This document shows, one piece after another, positions 53,956 to 62,743 of a stretch of 64,000 nucleotides of DNA. The stretch is from NCBI RefSeq assembly GCF_011694815.1, contig NZ_CP050177.1, forward strand, positions 186,001-250,000. Direction: 5' to 3'. The position numbers were made by a program, and so were the translations under genes. The notes below the pieces were generated by a model, which made no database searches, was not told the DNA's origin, and worked only from the letters and a program-made list of their open reading frames with translations. Source of the stretch: Streptomyces liangshanensis. Lineage in GTDB: Bacteria > Actinomycetota > Actinomycetes > Streptomycetales > Streptomycetaceae. Position 1 is the first letter of the stretch. Every line of letters starts with the position of its first letter.

Positions 53956-55434
53956 TCAGCGGGCGAGTTCGCGAACCGTCGCCATGTCGCTGAACGGCAG
54001 GAGCTGTTCGCCGACGATCTGGTACGGCTCGCTGCCCTTGCCCGCGATCAGCACGACGTCCCCGGGGCCCGCGGCGGCCAGCGCGTGGGCGATGGCGGCG
54101 CGGCGGTCGGCGAGCCGCTCGAAGGGCGTGCCCGTGGCGGCGAGGCCCGGCGCGATCTGGTCGAGGATGGCCTCGGGGTCCTCGTGGCGGGGGTTGTCCG
54201 AGGTGAGGACGCACAGGTCGGAGTAGGTCCCGGCGATCCCGCCCATCTCGGCCCGCTTGGTGATGTCACGGTCGCCGCCGCAGCCGAAGACGGTGACGAT
54301 CCGGCCCTTGGCGTAGCCGCGGATGGTGGTGAGCACCTTCTCCAGCGAGTCGGGAGAGTGCGCGTAGTCCACGACGACCGAGGTGCCCGCGGGGGTCTCG
54401 AAGCGCTCGAAGCGGCCGGGGATCGGCGGCATCCGGTCGAGGGCGGCGACGAGTCCGCCCAGGTCGTGCCCGAGGAGGTGGCAGGCGGCCACGGTGGCCA
54501 GCGCGTTGGCGACCGAGTAGCGGCCGGGCACGGGGATGGCCGCCGGGTACTTGCGTCCCTCGTGGTGCAGGGTGAAGCGGGTACCGAAGGCGTCCACGGT
54601 GAGGTCGGTGGCGCGGAAGTCCGCGTCGGTGTCGAGGGCGTACGTCGTGACGGCCCCGGGCATCAGGGCGACGATCCCGGCGCCCACGGCGTCGTCGGCG
54701 TTGACGACCGCGCGGCGGCAGAGCCCCTGGAACAGCCGGAGTTTGGCGTCCCGGTAGTTCTCCATCGTGCCGTGGTCGTCGAGGTGGTCCTGCGTCAGGT
54801 TGGTGAAGACGCCTACGTCGATGAAGGAGTGGTCGACGCGGTGCGTCAACAGCCCCATGGACGTGGCCTCCAGGACGACCGTACCGACCTCGCGGTCCCG
54901 CATGCGGCCCAGCAGGTACTGGAAGTCCGGCGACTCGGGGGTGGTCAGCACGGACCTCGGCATGGGGATCAGCTCGTCGCCGATCCGGCTGCCGGCCGTC
55001 CCGATGACCCCGACCGTGGCGCCCTCGGCGAGCCGCAGCACCGACTCGACCATGTACGACACCGACGTCTTGCCGTTGGTGCCGGTGATGGCGACCATGT
55101 CCATGTCGCGCCCGGGCTCGCCGTAGTAGCGGGAGGCGACCACGGCGGCCGTCGTACGGGTGTCCCGGACGCGCACCACACAGACGTCGGTGTCCGCCCG
55201 CACGGAGGCGGGCAGGTCGGGGGCGCCCGCGTCGACCAGCACGGCGACCGCGCCCCGGGCGAGCGCGGGCCCGACGGACTCGGGGCCGCCCTCGCGGTGT
55301 CCCGGCACCGCGATGAACAGCGATCCGGGTGACACCCGGTGGGCGTCGAAGGCGGTTCCCGCGGTGATCACCGTCTCCGGGTCGCCCTGAAGGATCTCGT
55401 GGTCGTGCCCGGCGAGCAGTTCGCTCAACTTCAC
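53956..55434 (-). CDS. murE: MurE-type Mur ligase (UDP-MurNAc-tripeptide synthetase family)
   Basis: A 492-residue ATP-dependent Mur ligase. The P-loop is AITGTNGKTS (Lys122). TTPESPDFQYLL, VLEATSMGL, FTNLTQDHLDDHG and DYAHSPDSLEKVL are MurE family blocks, and TSDNPRHEDP carries the DNPR motif that contacts diaminopimelate. The N-terminal UDP-binding part is deviant: FDAHRVSPGSLF stands where DSRxVxPGxLF is usual. No other cell-wall gene is near, so this is probably a second copy outside the dcw cluster, perhaps used under special conditions or on another substrate. GTG 55434 is preceded by GAGAGGA. Its stop faces the cupin gene. Confidence 0.9.
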   Translation of the reverse strand: MKLSELLAGHDHEILQGDPETVITAGTAFDAHRVSPGSLFIAVPGHREGGPESVGPALARGAVAVLVDAGAPDLPASVRADTDVCVVRVRDTRTTAAVVASRYYGEPGRDMDMVAITGTNGKTSVSYMVESVLRLAEGATVGVIGTAGSRIGDELIPMPRSVLTTPESPDFQYLLGRMRDREVGTVVLEATSMGLLTHRVDHSFIDVGVFTNLTQDHLDDHGTMENYRDAKLRLFQGLCRRAVVNADDAVGAGIVALMPGAVTTYALDTDADFRATDLTVDAFGTRFTLHHEGRKYPAAIPVPGRYSVANALATVAACHLLGHDLGGLVAALDRMPPIPGRFERFETPAGTSVVVDYAHSPDSLEKVLTTIRGYAKGRIVTVFGCGGDRDITKRAEMGGIAGTYSDLCVLTSDNPRHEDPEAILDQIAPGLAATGTPFERLADRRAAIAHALAAAGPGDVVLIAGKGSEPYQIVGEQLLPFSDMATVRELAR

Positions 55435-55808
55435 AGGGGTCCTCTCGAAGGCGCGGCGCGGCCGGTTCGCCGGGGCGCCGGGGAGGCGCCCGCGGGTCGC
55501 GGTGGCGTCGCGTGACTGGGGTGGTGCGGGCGGTGACGGTGTACGGGGCGGCCCGGACCCCGCGGGGCCGGTCCGGCGGGGCGGCGCTCCGCGGTGCGAG
55601 GCGGTGTGTCCGGGGGTGCTGATGTGCCCGGGGTGCGGGTGCGTCCGGGAGTGCGGGTGCGGCCGCGGGTGCGAGGTGGGGGACGTCCCGTGCGGCGGGC
55701 GGGGCGGGCGCGTGCGGCGTGGCGCGGGGAGAACTCAGGCGGGCGCGAAAGGAGTTCGCGGTCGCCCGGCGACGGCCGGGCAGGCGGGTCGGCGGTGCGG
55801 GCGGGGTG

Positions 55809-55952
55809 TTAGCCGTGACCGTGCAGGGCGCGGCAACCGGCCTCCGGCGCGGACGCCGGGCCGGGGCGCGAGGACGCCGCGTCGGCGGCGTCCGAGCACA
55901 GTGCGCAGGCGGCCTGTCGCAGGCACTCCCTCATCACACGTGTGCAACCCAT
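55809..55952 (-). CDS. Possible small Cys-rich protein (47 aa)
   Basis: Frame beginning MGCTRVMRECLRQAACALC, with five cysteines in 47 residues. A -10-like TACACT ends 7 bases before the ATG, so it could be leaderless, but no -35 or ribosome-binding site is evident. An internal ATG at 55934 is an alternative start. I do not recognise it; it may be spurious. Confidence 0.3.
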   Translation of the reverse strand: MGCTRVMRECLRQAACALCSDAADAASSRPGPASAPEAGCRALHGHG

Positions 55953-56026
55953 GGGGCGAGTGTACGGCCAGAGGGGCGCTCCCGGCTCCGTCGTGCGCGG
56001 GCCGGCCGCCGCCCCCGGACACGACG

Positions 56027-56060
56027 ACGCCGGGCGGACCGGTTCCGGTCCGCCCGGCGT
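56027..56060 (-). terminator. Strong terminator after the DUF2510 gene
   Basis: Perfect 16-bp stem ACGCCGGGCGGACCGG with its complement and a 2-base centre, about 92 bases past the stop of the DUF2510 gene. Confidence 0.8.
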
Positions 56061-56152
56061 TCGCGTGCGGGAGTGCGGCGCGGGCCGCGGGGGGTGCGCG
56101 GGCCGCGGGGGGTGCGTGGGTCGCGCGGGGTGCACGGGTGGGACGGAGAGGG

Positions 56153-57448
56153 TCAGACGCCCTGTCCGGTGCCGGTGCCGCCGCCCGCCGCCTTCTTGAT
56201 CCCCTTGGTGATGTCGTCCATGACGGTCAGCTTCGGCGCCTTGCTGTTGACGTCGAACCCCGACCGTACGAGCACCATCAGCTCCGGGGTGGCCGGGGAC
56301 GGGAAGGCCAGCGACTGGACGTACCCGTCGTCGCCCTTGCTCGTCACGACCTTCCAGCGCACCAGGTAGCCCTTCTGGCCCGCGACGGTCACCGCCTCGG
56401 CCTTGAGCTGCTCGTGCGAGGAGATCTTCCCGTACGAGGCACCGCCGTAGGACTCGGTGGCGTTGACCTCGATGTCTTTCTCCGCGGCCTCCTTGGCCGT
56501 CTTCGCGTTGTTCTTCAGCGCGGCGGCCGGGGCCGAGGACACCCCGCCGAGGACACAGGTCTGCGACGTCTGGCCTGGGCACGGGTAGTCCCCGGTCGTC
56601 ACGCCGGCGCCGATCGGTCCCGACTCGCCCTTCCAGCCCGCCGGCACCGGAATGCTGATGCCGCTGGCGCCGTCGGTGGCGAAGCCGGCCTCGGTCTGCG
56701 GCTGGGGCAGGGAGGGACCGCCGTCCTCACCGCCACCCCCGCCGCCCTCACCGTCACGCGGCGGCGCGTCGGGGCTCTGGCCGCGCTCCCCCGGCCCGGG
56801 CTCGCCGGGTACGCCGGGCAGCGAGGGGGCCGCGGAGGAACCGTCGCTCGCCACGGTGTTGTTGTCGGTGGTGTCCGCCGTACCGCGCCCGAGGAGGAAA
56901 CCGCCGCTCGCGACGGCCAGCACCACCACGGCGGCGATCGCCCCGAGGGTGATCCGGCGCTTGCGGTTCCGCGGGGCGGGCGCCGTGCCCACCGGGTACG
57001 GCGGGAAGTACGGCTGTCCCCAGCCCGTGCCGGGGGGCGGCGCGGGCGGTCCGCCCCAGCCCGCCCCGGCGGCGGCTGCCGGCACGGGGGCGGGGAGGGG
57101 GGTCGTGACCGTGGCGGGATGGCTGTGCGCCGGGTCCGGAACGGGTTCGGGAGCCGGGTCCTTGACCAGGTCGGCGCCCTGGGGCCGGTCGGCGCCGCCG
57201 TCGGCGTGGGTCCCGTCGGACGGGTCCGCCTCCTTCGCGGGTGCCGCGCCCTGCGTCGGCGCGGCGTCCTGGCCCGGTTCCGGGGTCTGGGCCGGTGTCC
57301 CGTCCTGGTCCCGGTCCTGCTCCCGGTCCGGCGTGGCGGAACGGAGTTCGTCGGTCCAGGCCGATCCGTCCCACCATCGTTCGCGGCGGGGGCCGTCGCC
57401 TGTGTGCCCTGGATCGGGATGCCAGCCGGGCGGAGTCGTGTAAGTCAC
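56153..57448 (-). CDS. DUF2510 membrane-anchored protein
   Basis: 431 residues. An N-terminal DUF2510 module (PPGWHPDPG ... RWWDGSAWTDE) is followed by a long Pro/Ala/Asp/Glu-rich linker to about residue 160, a basic RNRKRR stop-transfer and one membrane helix (ITLGAIAAVVVLAVASGGFL). A Gly/Pro-rich stretch and a folded extracytoplasmic domain of about 170 residues complete it. Orientation is likely N-in, C-out. The outer domain has two cysteines (YPCPGQTSQTC) and resembles many actinobacterial surface hypotheticals. GTG 57448 lies 7 bases after TAGGCT, suggesting leaderless translation. Function unknown. Confidence 0.82.
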   Translation of the reverse strand: MTYTTPPGWHPDPGHTGDGPRRERWWDGSAWTDELRSATPDREQDRDQDGTPAQTPEPGQDAAPTQGAAPAKEADPSDGTHADGGADRPQGADLVKDPAPEPVPDPAHSHPATVTTPLPAPVPAAAAGAGWGGPPAPPPGTGWGQPYFPPYPVGTAPAPRNRKRRITLGAIAAVVVLAVASGGFLLGRGTADTTDNNTVASDGSSAAPSLPGVPGEPGPGERGQSPDAPPRDGEGGGGGGEDGGPSLPQPQTEAGFATDGASGISIPVPAGWKGESGPIGAGVTTGDYPCPGQTSQTCVLGGVSSAPAAALKNNAKTAKEAAEKDIEVNATESYGGASYGKISSHEQLKAEAVTVAGQKGYLVRWKVVTSKGDDGYVQSLAFPSPATPELMVLVRSGFDVNSKAPKLTVMDDITKGIKKAAGGGTGTGQGV

Positions 57449-57521
57449 GCGCCCCAGCCTAAGCATTTCATCTGAAAAGCCGGTGAGAGGGCCATGAGAA
57501 TTGGCGCCGGGCGGACGCCGT

Positions 57522-58856
57522 TCACGGCACGATCCCGCGGATCGCGCCCAGCTCCAACAGATCCTGCGGCCGCAGCCCGAGCTGGTCGGCCGTCGTACCC
57601 GCCTCCTCCGGGGCGCGCTTGAGGATCGCCGCGGCGAGTTCTGGCGCGATGACGGAGAAGTAACTGTCCTTCGTGGCCCAGGTGTTGTCCGGCGCCGACA
57701 GGGCCAGCACACCGCCCGAACCGCCCTCGCCGATCAGCAGCGTGGTGAGCGGCACCCGGGCGGTCGCCATCGCCGCGAAGACGTCGGCGATCGCCGCCCC
57801 CGCTCCCGCACGTTCGGCCTCGGCGTCGTTGGCCGCGCCCGGGGTGTCCACCAGGGTGAGGACGGGGACGCCCAGCCGGTCGGCGAGCCGGATCAGCCGC
57901 GCCGCGGTGCGGTAGCCCGCCGGGAGCGTGGCCGTGCCGCACTGCGCCACGTAGGCGTACGTACGGCCCGCCCGGTGCCCGAACCCGCAGCGCGTGCCGG
58001 GGTCCGTACCGCCGCAGCGGTCGCCGGTGATCTCCTCCCGGTGGCTGAAGTAGGCGTCCAGGTACGCCCCGGCGCGCGGGCGCGCGGCGGACCGGGCGCG
58101 CCGGACCGCCTCGCGGCCGGTGGCGGGCAGCGGGGTGTCGCCGAGACCGCCGGGCGGCGGGGCCGCGTCCGCGCGTACCCCTCCGGTGAGCAGCGCCAGC
58201 CACCTGCCGACCGTGGCGCCCAGCTCCTCCCGCCGCACCACCGCGTCGATCTGACCGGCCGTCAACTGTCCCTGGGCGGTGTACGCATGGGGATCGGCGT
58301 CCGGGGGCCGTACCCGCGATCCCGCGAAGCCGATCTGGGCGTCCGGCAGGGCCAGGACCACGTCGGCCCCCGCGCCCAGGGTGGCCCACCCGCCGCCGGT
58401 GGTCGGGTCGCGGACGACGGCCACCTGGGGCAGCCCGGCTTCCCGGGTGAGCGCGGACTGCCGTGCCACGCGCTGGAGTTGGAGCAAGGCGCGCATGCCC
58501 TCCTGCATCCGGCTGCCGCCGGTGGCGATCAGCGAGACGACGGGCAGCCCCTCCTCCCGCGCCCGGGTGTGGGCGGCCTCGATCCGGTCGCCGGTCGCCT
58601 CGCCCAACGAGCCCCCGAGGAAGCCGAATTCGAAGGAGATCAGTACGGCACGGGTGGCGCCGACCCACGCGGTCCCGCAGACGACGGACTCGGCCTCGCC
58701 GGTGACCCGGCGGGCCCGCCGCCGCTGGTCGCCGTACCCCGCCCAGGCCAGCGGGCCGTCCGGCGCGGAGATGTCCTGGGGCGCGGGCAGTTCGGCGAAG
58801 TCACCGCCGCCGGTCACCAGGGCGACGGCCTCCCGGGCGCTCGTCCGGTCAGACAC
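57522..58856 (-). CDS. Acyl-CoA carboxylase carboxyltransferase (fused beta/alpha type)
   Basis: A 444-residue carboxyltransferase containing both halves of the crotonase-like fold. The N-terminal AccD-like half has FEFGFLGGSLGEATGDRIEAA and VSLIATGGSRMQEG; the C-terminal AccA-like half has VPVLTLVDTPGAANDAEAE and the oxyanion glycines GEGGSGGVLAL. There is no zinc finger. Such stand-alone subunits partner with a biotinylated carboxylase encoded elsewhere. It overlaps the MatB gene by eight bases (GTG start 58856), so the pair likely cooperates in malonyl- or related acyl-CoA supply, as in the homologous S. coelicolor locus as I recall it. Confidence 0.88.
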   Translation of the reverse strand: MSDRTSAREAVALVTGGGDFAELPAPQDISAPDGPLAWAGYGDQRRRARRVTGEAESVVCGTAWVGATRAVLISFEFGFLGGSLGEATGDRIEAAHTRAREEGLPVVSLIATGGSRMQEGMRALLQLQRVARQSALTREAGLPQVAVVRDPTTGGGWATLGAGADVVLALPDAQIGFAGSRVRPPDADPHAYTAQGQLTAGQIDAVVRREELGATVGRWLALLTGGVRADAAPPPGGLGDTPLPATGREAVRRARSAARPRAGAYLDAYFSHREEITGDRCGGTDPGTRCGFGHRAGRTYAYVAQCGTATLPAGYRTAARLIRLADRLGVPVLTLVDTPGAANDAEAERAGAGAAIADVFAAMATARVPLTTLLIGEGGSGGVLALSAPDNTWATKDSYFSVIAPELAAAILKRAPEEAGTTADQLGLRPQDLLELGAIRGIVP

Positions 58857-60297
58857 CGAGGGACCTCTTCATGACCTTGCCCATGTCGTTGCGGGGCAGG
58901 GCGTCCAGGTAGCGCACCACGCGCGGCCGCTTGTGGGCGGCGAGCTGGCCCGCGACATGGTCCGCCAACTCCGCCGCGGACGGCGGGAGCCCGGGGTCCC
59001 GCGGCACGATCCACGCCACGATCCGCTCGCCGAGGTCCGCGTCGGGCTCGCCGGTCACGGCGGCCTCCCGTACGCCGGGATGCTCCAGCAGGACGTTCTC
59101 GATCTCCCCGGCGCCGATCTTGAAACCGCCGCTCTTGATCAGGTCGGTGGCCTTGCGGCCGACGATCCGGACGTAGCCGTCGGGATCGCGGACCGCCATG
59201 TCGCCGGTGCGGAACCAGCCGTCGGTGAAGGCCGCCTCCGTGGCGTCCGGCCGGTTGAGGTAGGCGGTGAAGAGGTTCGGGCCGCGCACCTGGATCTCGC
59301 CCACCGTCTCGCCGTCGTACGCCTCGACCGGGTCGCCCGACTCCTCGACCAGCCGCAGTTCGACGCCGCGCAGCGGCAGGCCGACGGTCCCGGCGCGCGG
59401 TTCGCCGTCCGCGCGCACGCTCGTGTTCATCAGGGTCTCCGTCATGCCGTACCGCTCGACGACGGCGCGCCCGGTGGCGGCGGTGATCCGCCGGTGGTCG
59501 TGCACGGGCAGCGCGGCGGACCCGGACACCAGGAGCCGCGCCCCGGCCAAAGCCTTCACCAGGGCCGGGTCACCGGCCAGCGCCTCGGCGATCCGGTGGT
59601 ACATCGTCGGGACGCCGAAGAGCATGGTGGCCCCGGAGGACAGCTCCCGTGTCACCCCGTCGGTGTCGAACCTGCCCAGGTGGCGCACGGACCCGCCCCT
59701 GCGCAGCGGCCCGAGGACGCCGAGGATCAATCCGTGGACGTGGAAGAGCGGCAGCGCGTGGACGAGGACGTCGTCGGCGGTCCACCGCCAGGCGTCCTCC
59801 AGCGCGTCCAGCGTGGCGGTCAGGGCCCGGCGCGGCAGGACGGCCCCCTTGGGCGGCCCGGTGGTGCCCGAGGTGTAGACGATCAGCGCGGGTGCCTCGG
59901 GGGACGGCTCGGGCGGCAGCGCCACGGGGGCGCCTGCGGTGGCGTGGTCCGTCCCGATGTCCACCCGTTCGAGTGCGGCCAGTGCGGGGGGCAGTACGGC
60001 GCCCGCCTCCGCCAGGACGAGGTCGGGGGCGCTGTCAATGACGATGTGGGCGAGTTCGCGTGCGCCGCTCCTCGGGTTGACGGGGACGACGGGCACCCCG
60101 GCGAGCAGGCCGGCCACCACGCCCACCGCCGTGGCCAGGGTGGGCGTGGCCCAGACCGCGACCCGCCGCGCGCCGGCGATCCGAACGGCCGGCGCGCCCG
60201 CCGCGTCGGCGAGTCCGGCGTAGGTCAGGGCCCGCTCGCCGAACCGGAGCGCGGGCCGGTCCGCACGCGCGGCAAGGGCGGGGAAGAGAGGGGTCAC
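58849..60297 (-). CDS. matB: Malonyl-CoA synthetase MatB
   Basis: A 482-residue acyl-CoA synthetase (ANL superfamily) activating malonate or methylmalonate with ATP and CoA. AMP-binding motif VYTSGTTGPPKGAVLPRRAL, adenylation motif ERYGMTETLMNTSVRADGEPRAGTVG, hinge FRTGDMAVRDPDGYVRIVGR, and the catalytic lysine in NDMGKVMKRSL at the end. Length and long stretches agree with S. coelicolor MatB as I remember it. GTG 60297 has AAGGAG at good spacing; an upstream ATG at 60342 adds non-homologous residues. It supplies extender units and could support polyketide or fatty-acid synthesis. Confidence 0.93.
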   Translation of the reverse strand: MTPLFPALAARADRPALRFGERALTYAGLADAAGAPAVRIAGARRVAVWATPTLATAVGVVAGLLAGVPVVPVNPRSGARELAHIVIDSAPDLVLAEAGAVLPPALAALERVDIGTDHATAGAPVALPPEPSPEAPALIVYTSGTTGPPKGAVLPRRALTATLDALEDAWRWTADDVLVHALPLFHVHGLILGVLGPLRRGGSVRHLGRFDTDGVTRELSSGATMLFGVPTMYHRIAEALAGDPALVKALAGARLLVSGSAALPVHDHRRITAATGRAVVERYGMTETLMNTSVRADGEPRAGTVGLPLRGVELRLVEESGDPVEAYDGETVGEIQVRGPNLFTAYLNRPDATEAAFTDGWFRTGDMAVRDPDGYVRIVGRKATDLIKSGGFKIGAGEIENVLLEHPGVREAAVTGEPDADLGERIVAWIVPRDPGLPPSAAELADHVAGQLAAHKRPRVVRYLDALPRNDMGKVMKRSLGV

Positions 60298-60588
60298 GCG
60301 TCGTTCTCCTTGACGTCGACACAGCCGGGAAGGACGGGGCACCAGTGTGCCCGCCCCCGCGGCCGGCGGGGAGTGTCAGACCCCTGCCCTAGAGTGCGGA
60401 GATGGCGGCCTCACCGGTCCTCACCTGGGACGTCGGCGGGAGCAAGGGGGTTCCTGACCGACCGGGTGACGCGGGGGCCGTCCCGGCGCCCGTGGCCGGG
60501 CCGTCGGCAGGATGCCGGAGCCATCCGGGACACGGACCGCCCGTCCGGCCACCGACGCACAGAGCCACCGCGCCCCAGGGAGAAACCA

Positions 60589-61701
60589 GTGCCCACCGCA
60601 GACGAACTCATCAGCCCCGCCGCGGCCGCCGGCCTGGTCCGCAGCCTGTCCGCCGTGGCCCCCGGGCCCGGGCTGCCCGCGCTGCACCGGGCCGCCGCGT
60701 CGCTCGCGGGGGTCGGGCTGCGGGCCCGCAACGACCTGCTGAGGGAGGCCCTGCTCGCCGATCTGCCCGCCTCGTACGCCGACTTCGACCGGACCGTGCG
60801 GTCGGCCATGGAGGACCCGGACTTCACGGGGTGGATGATCTGGCCGGTGACCGACGCGGCCGCGGTCCGGGCGCTCGCCTCGGACGACCCGCGCGCGTTC
60901 GACGACGCCTTGGCGCTGCTGGCCGACCTCACCCCCCGGCTGACCGCGGAGTTCGCCCTGCGCCGGCTGCTGAACGCCGACCTCGACCGCGCCCTCGCGG
61001 ACATCCAGGGGTGGACCGCGCACCCGGACGCGCATGTACGGCGGCTGGCCAGCGAGGGGACCCGGCCGCGCCTGCCCTGGGCCGTACGGGTCAAGCCGCT
61101 GGCCGACCGGCCGGAGGCGACGGTGCCGATCCTCGACGCGCTGTACCGGGACCCGTCCGACTACGTGCGGCGGTCGGTCGCCAACCACCTCAACGACCTG
61201 AGCCACACCGCGCCGGAGCTGGCGGTGCGCGTCGCGACGGCGTGGGTGGCGGATCCCGACGACAACACCCTGAAGGTCGTCCGCCACGCCCTGCGGACCC
61301 TCGTCAAGCAGGGCCATCCCGGGGCGCTCGCGCTGCTGGGCTTCCCGCCGCCGGCGGCCCTCACGGTCGCGGGACCGGTCCTCGGCGCGACCTCGCTGTC
61401 GGTGGGGGACGAGCTGCCGTTCGAGGTGACGCTGACGAACGACTCGGCGGCGGAGACCCGGCTGGCGGTCGACTACGTGGTCCATTACCGCAAGGCCAAC
61501 GGGAGCACGGCCCCGAAGGTCTTCAAGCTCACCACCGTGACCCTCGCCCCCGGGGAGACGGTCACGCTCGCCCGCCGCCGGTCCTTCAGGCCCATCAGCA
61601 CCCGGACGTTCCATCCCGGGGAACACGCGCTGGAGGTCCAGGTCAACGGGGTGGCGCGGGGCAGGGCCGTGTTCCGGCTCCAGGTACCGCGGGAGGCATG
61701 A
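60589..61701 (+). CDS. AlkC-type DNA alkylation-repair glycosylase with Ig-like C-terminal domain
   Basis: A 370-residue HEAT-repeat DNA glycosylase. Recognisable AlkC/AlkD-family blocks are WTAHPDAHVRRLASEGTRP followed by RLPWA, and DYVRRSVANHLNDLSH. After the helical part (about residues 1-260) comes a beta-rich domain of about 100 residues (from VGDELPFEVTLTND) resembling the Ig-like extension known in part of the AlkC family. It would excise 3-methyladenine/3-methylcytosine-type lesions. GTG 60589 is preceded by AGGGAG. The 291-base gap to the divergent matB gene holds no other gene; no clear promoter was found. Confidence 0.85.
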   Translation: MPTADELISPAAAAGLVRSLSAVAPGPGLPALHRAAASLAGVGLRARNDLLREALLADLPASYADFDRTVRSAMEDPDFTGWMIWPVTDAAAVRALASDDPRAFDDALALLADLTPRLTAEFALRRLLNADLDRALADIQGWTAHPDAHVRRLASEGTRPRLPWAVRVKPLADRPEATVPILDALYRDPSDYVRRSVANHLNDLSHTAPELAVRVATAWVADPDDNTLKVVRHALRTLVKQGHPGALALLGFPPPAALTVAGPVLGATSLSVGDELPFEVTLTNDSAAETRLAVDYVVHYRKANGSTAPKVFKLTTVTLAPGETVTLARRRSFRPISTRTFHPGEHALEVQVNGVARGRAVFRLQVPREA

Positions 61702-61705
61702 GGAA

Positions 61706-61740
61706 GGCCCCGGCCGGTTCGGGGGATGCCGGCCAGGGCC
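61706..61740 (+). terminator. Bidirectional terminator-like hairpin
   Basis: A 12-bp stem GGCCCCGGCCGG / CCGGCCAGGGCC with one mismatch, 5 bases after the glycosylase stop. It lies between convergent genes and may serve both. Confidence 0.65.
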
Positions 61741-61833
61741 CTCATGTGTATGAACGCTCAACCACACCGGCGCGTTCCGTACGACCGGTCCCGGGCGGTG
61801 TGAAGTGTGCCACCCGGCCGGGGACCGGGGCGG

Positions 61834-62658
61834 TCAGCTGAAGGTGTCGGGATCGGGGCCCGTCCGCAGGCCCCGGTCGAGCGCCGCGATCGCGGCCAGG
61901 TCGCCGTCCGACAGCTCGAAGCCGAACACGTCGATGTTCTCGGCGATCCGGGCCGGGGTCACGGACTTGGGGATCACCACGTTGCCCAGCTGGAGGTGCC
62001 AGCGCAGGACGACCTGGGCCGGGGACTTCCCGTGGCGGCGCGCGATCCCGGTGATCGTGTCGTCCGTGAGCAGCGCGCCCTGGGCCAGCGGGCTCCAGGC
62101 CTCGGTGGCGATGCCGTGCTCGGCGTGGAACGCCCGCAGCCCGGCCTGCTGGAGGCCGGGATGCAGCTCGACCTGGTTGACGACGGGCACCACGCCGCTG
62201 TCCTCGATCAGCCGCCGCAGGTGCGCGGGCCGGAAGTTGGACACGCCGATGGAGCGGGTCCGTCCGTCGGCCAGCAGCTTCTGGAGCGCGCGCCAGGTCT
62301 CCAGGTAGAGACCGCGGGCCGGGGCGGGCCAGTGGATCAGGTACAGGTCCACGTGGTCGAGGCCGAGCTTGTCCAGGCTCGTGTCGAACGCCGAGAGGGT
62401 GGCGTCGTACCCCTGGTCGTCGTTCCACAGCTTGGTGGTGACGTACAGCTCGTCCCTGGGCACGCCCGAGGCGGCGAGCGCGCGGCCGACGCCGGCCTCG
62501 TTGCCGTACACGGCGGCGGTGTCGACGCTGCGGTAGCCGGCCGCGAGGGCGGCGAGGACCGCGTCGGTGGTCTGCTCGTCGCCGACCTGGAACACGCCGA
62601 AGCCGAGCTGCGGGATGCGCGCGCCGTCGTGGAGGGCGATGCGGGGGACGGGAACCAT
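61834..62658 (-). CDS. Aldo/keto reductase
   Basis: A 274-residue NADPH-dependent aldo/keto reductase of the 2,5-diketo-gluconate-reductase-like group. The TIM-barrel motifs are GFGVFQV, the catalytic Asp/Tyr region YRSVDTAAVYGNE, the Lys in VTTKLWND, HWPAP with the fourth catalytic residue, SIGVSNF and IPKSVTPARI (cofactor phosphate site). ATG 62658 has AGGAAAGG in front. It lies 85 bases downstream of the MFS gene on the same strand, so co-transcription is possible. Physiological substrate unknown. Confidence 0.93.
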   Translation of the reverse strand: MVPVPRIALHDGARIPQLGFGVFQVGDEQTTDAVLAALAAGYRSVDTAAVYGNEAGVGRALAASGVPRDELYVTTKLWNDDQGYDATLSAFDTSLDKLGLDHVDLYLIHWPAPARGLYLETWRALQKLLADGRTRSIGVSNFRPAHLRRLIEDSGVVPVVNQVELHPGLQQAGLRAFHAEHGIATEAWSPLAQGALLTDDTITGIARRHGKSPAQVVLRWHLQLGNVVIPKSVTPARIAENIDVFGFELSDGDLAAIAALDRGLRTGPDPDTFS

Positions 62659-62701
62659 GAGGTGCCTTTCCTGGAAGAGGGTGAACGTGAGGGTGACGAG
62701 G

Positions 62702-62730
62702 GAGGTGGTGGGACGCGAGGTGGTGGGACG
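62702..62730. repeat. Two 14-bp direct repeats in the MFS/AKR gap
   Basis: GAGGTGGTGGGACG occurs twice with a 15-base period between the transporter stop and the reductase start. Meaning unknown; slipped-strand expansion is sufficient to explain it. Confidence 0.5.
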
Positions 62731-62743
62731 GGAGGAGTCGGGC

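Larger units (their letters stand above)
55435..56152. other. Gene-poor GC-rich stretch with degenerate G-rich repeats
   Basis: 718 bases with no long convincing gene. The plus strand has irregular repeats of GTGCGGGTGCG type (about 55590-55680) and again of GCGGGGGGTGCG type (about 56090-56150). One small Cys-rich frame lies at 55809-55952, and a strong terminator at 56027-56060. Confidence 0.6.

Noticed and set aside
55590..55680. A CRISPR-like or tandem repeat array
   Set aside because: The GTGCGGGTGCG-type units are irregular in length and sequence with no spacers, and no cas genes are near.
58279..60588. Plus-strand extension of the AlkC-type gene across matB
   Set aside because: It would run antisense through matB and the carboxyltransferase. 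The glycosylase homology and an AGGGAG site begin at 60589.
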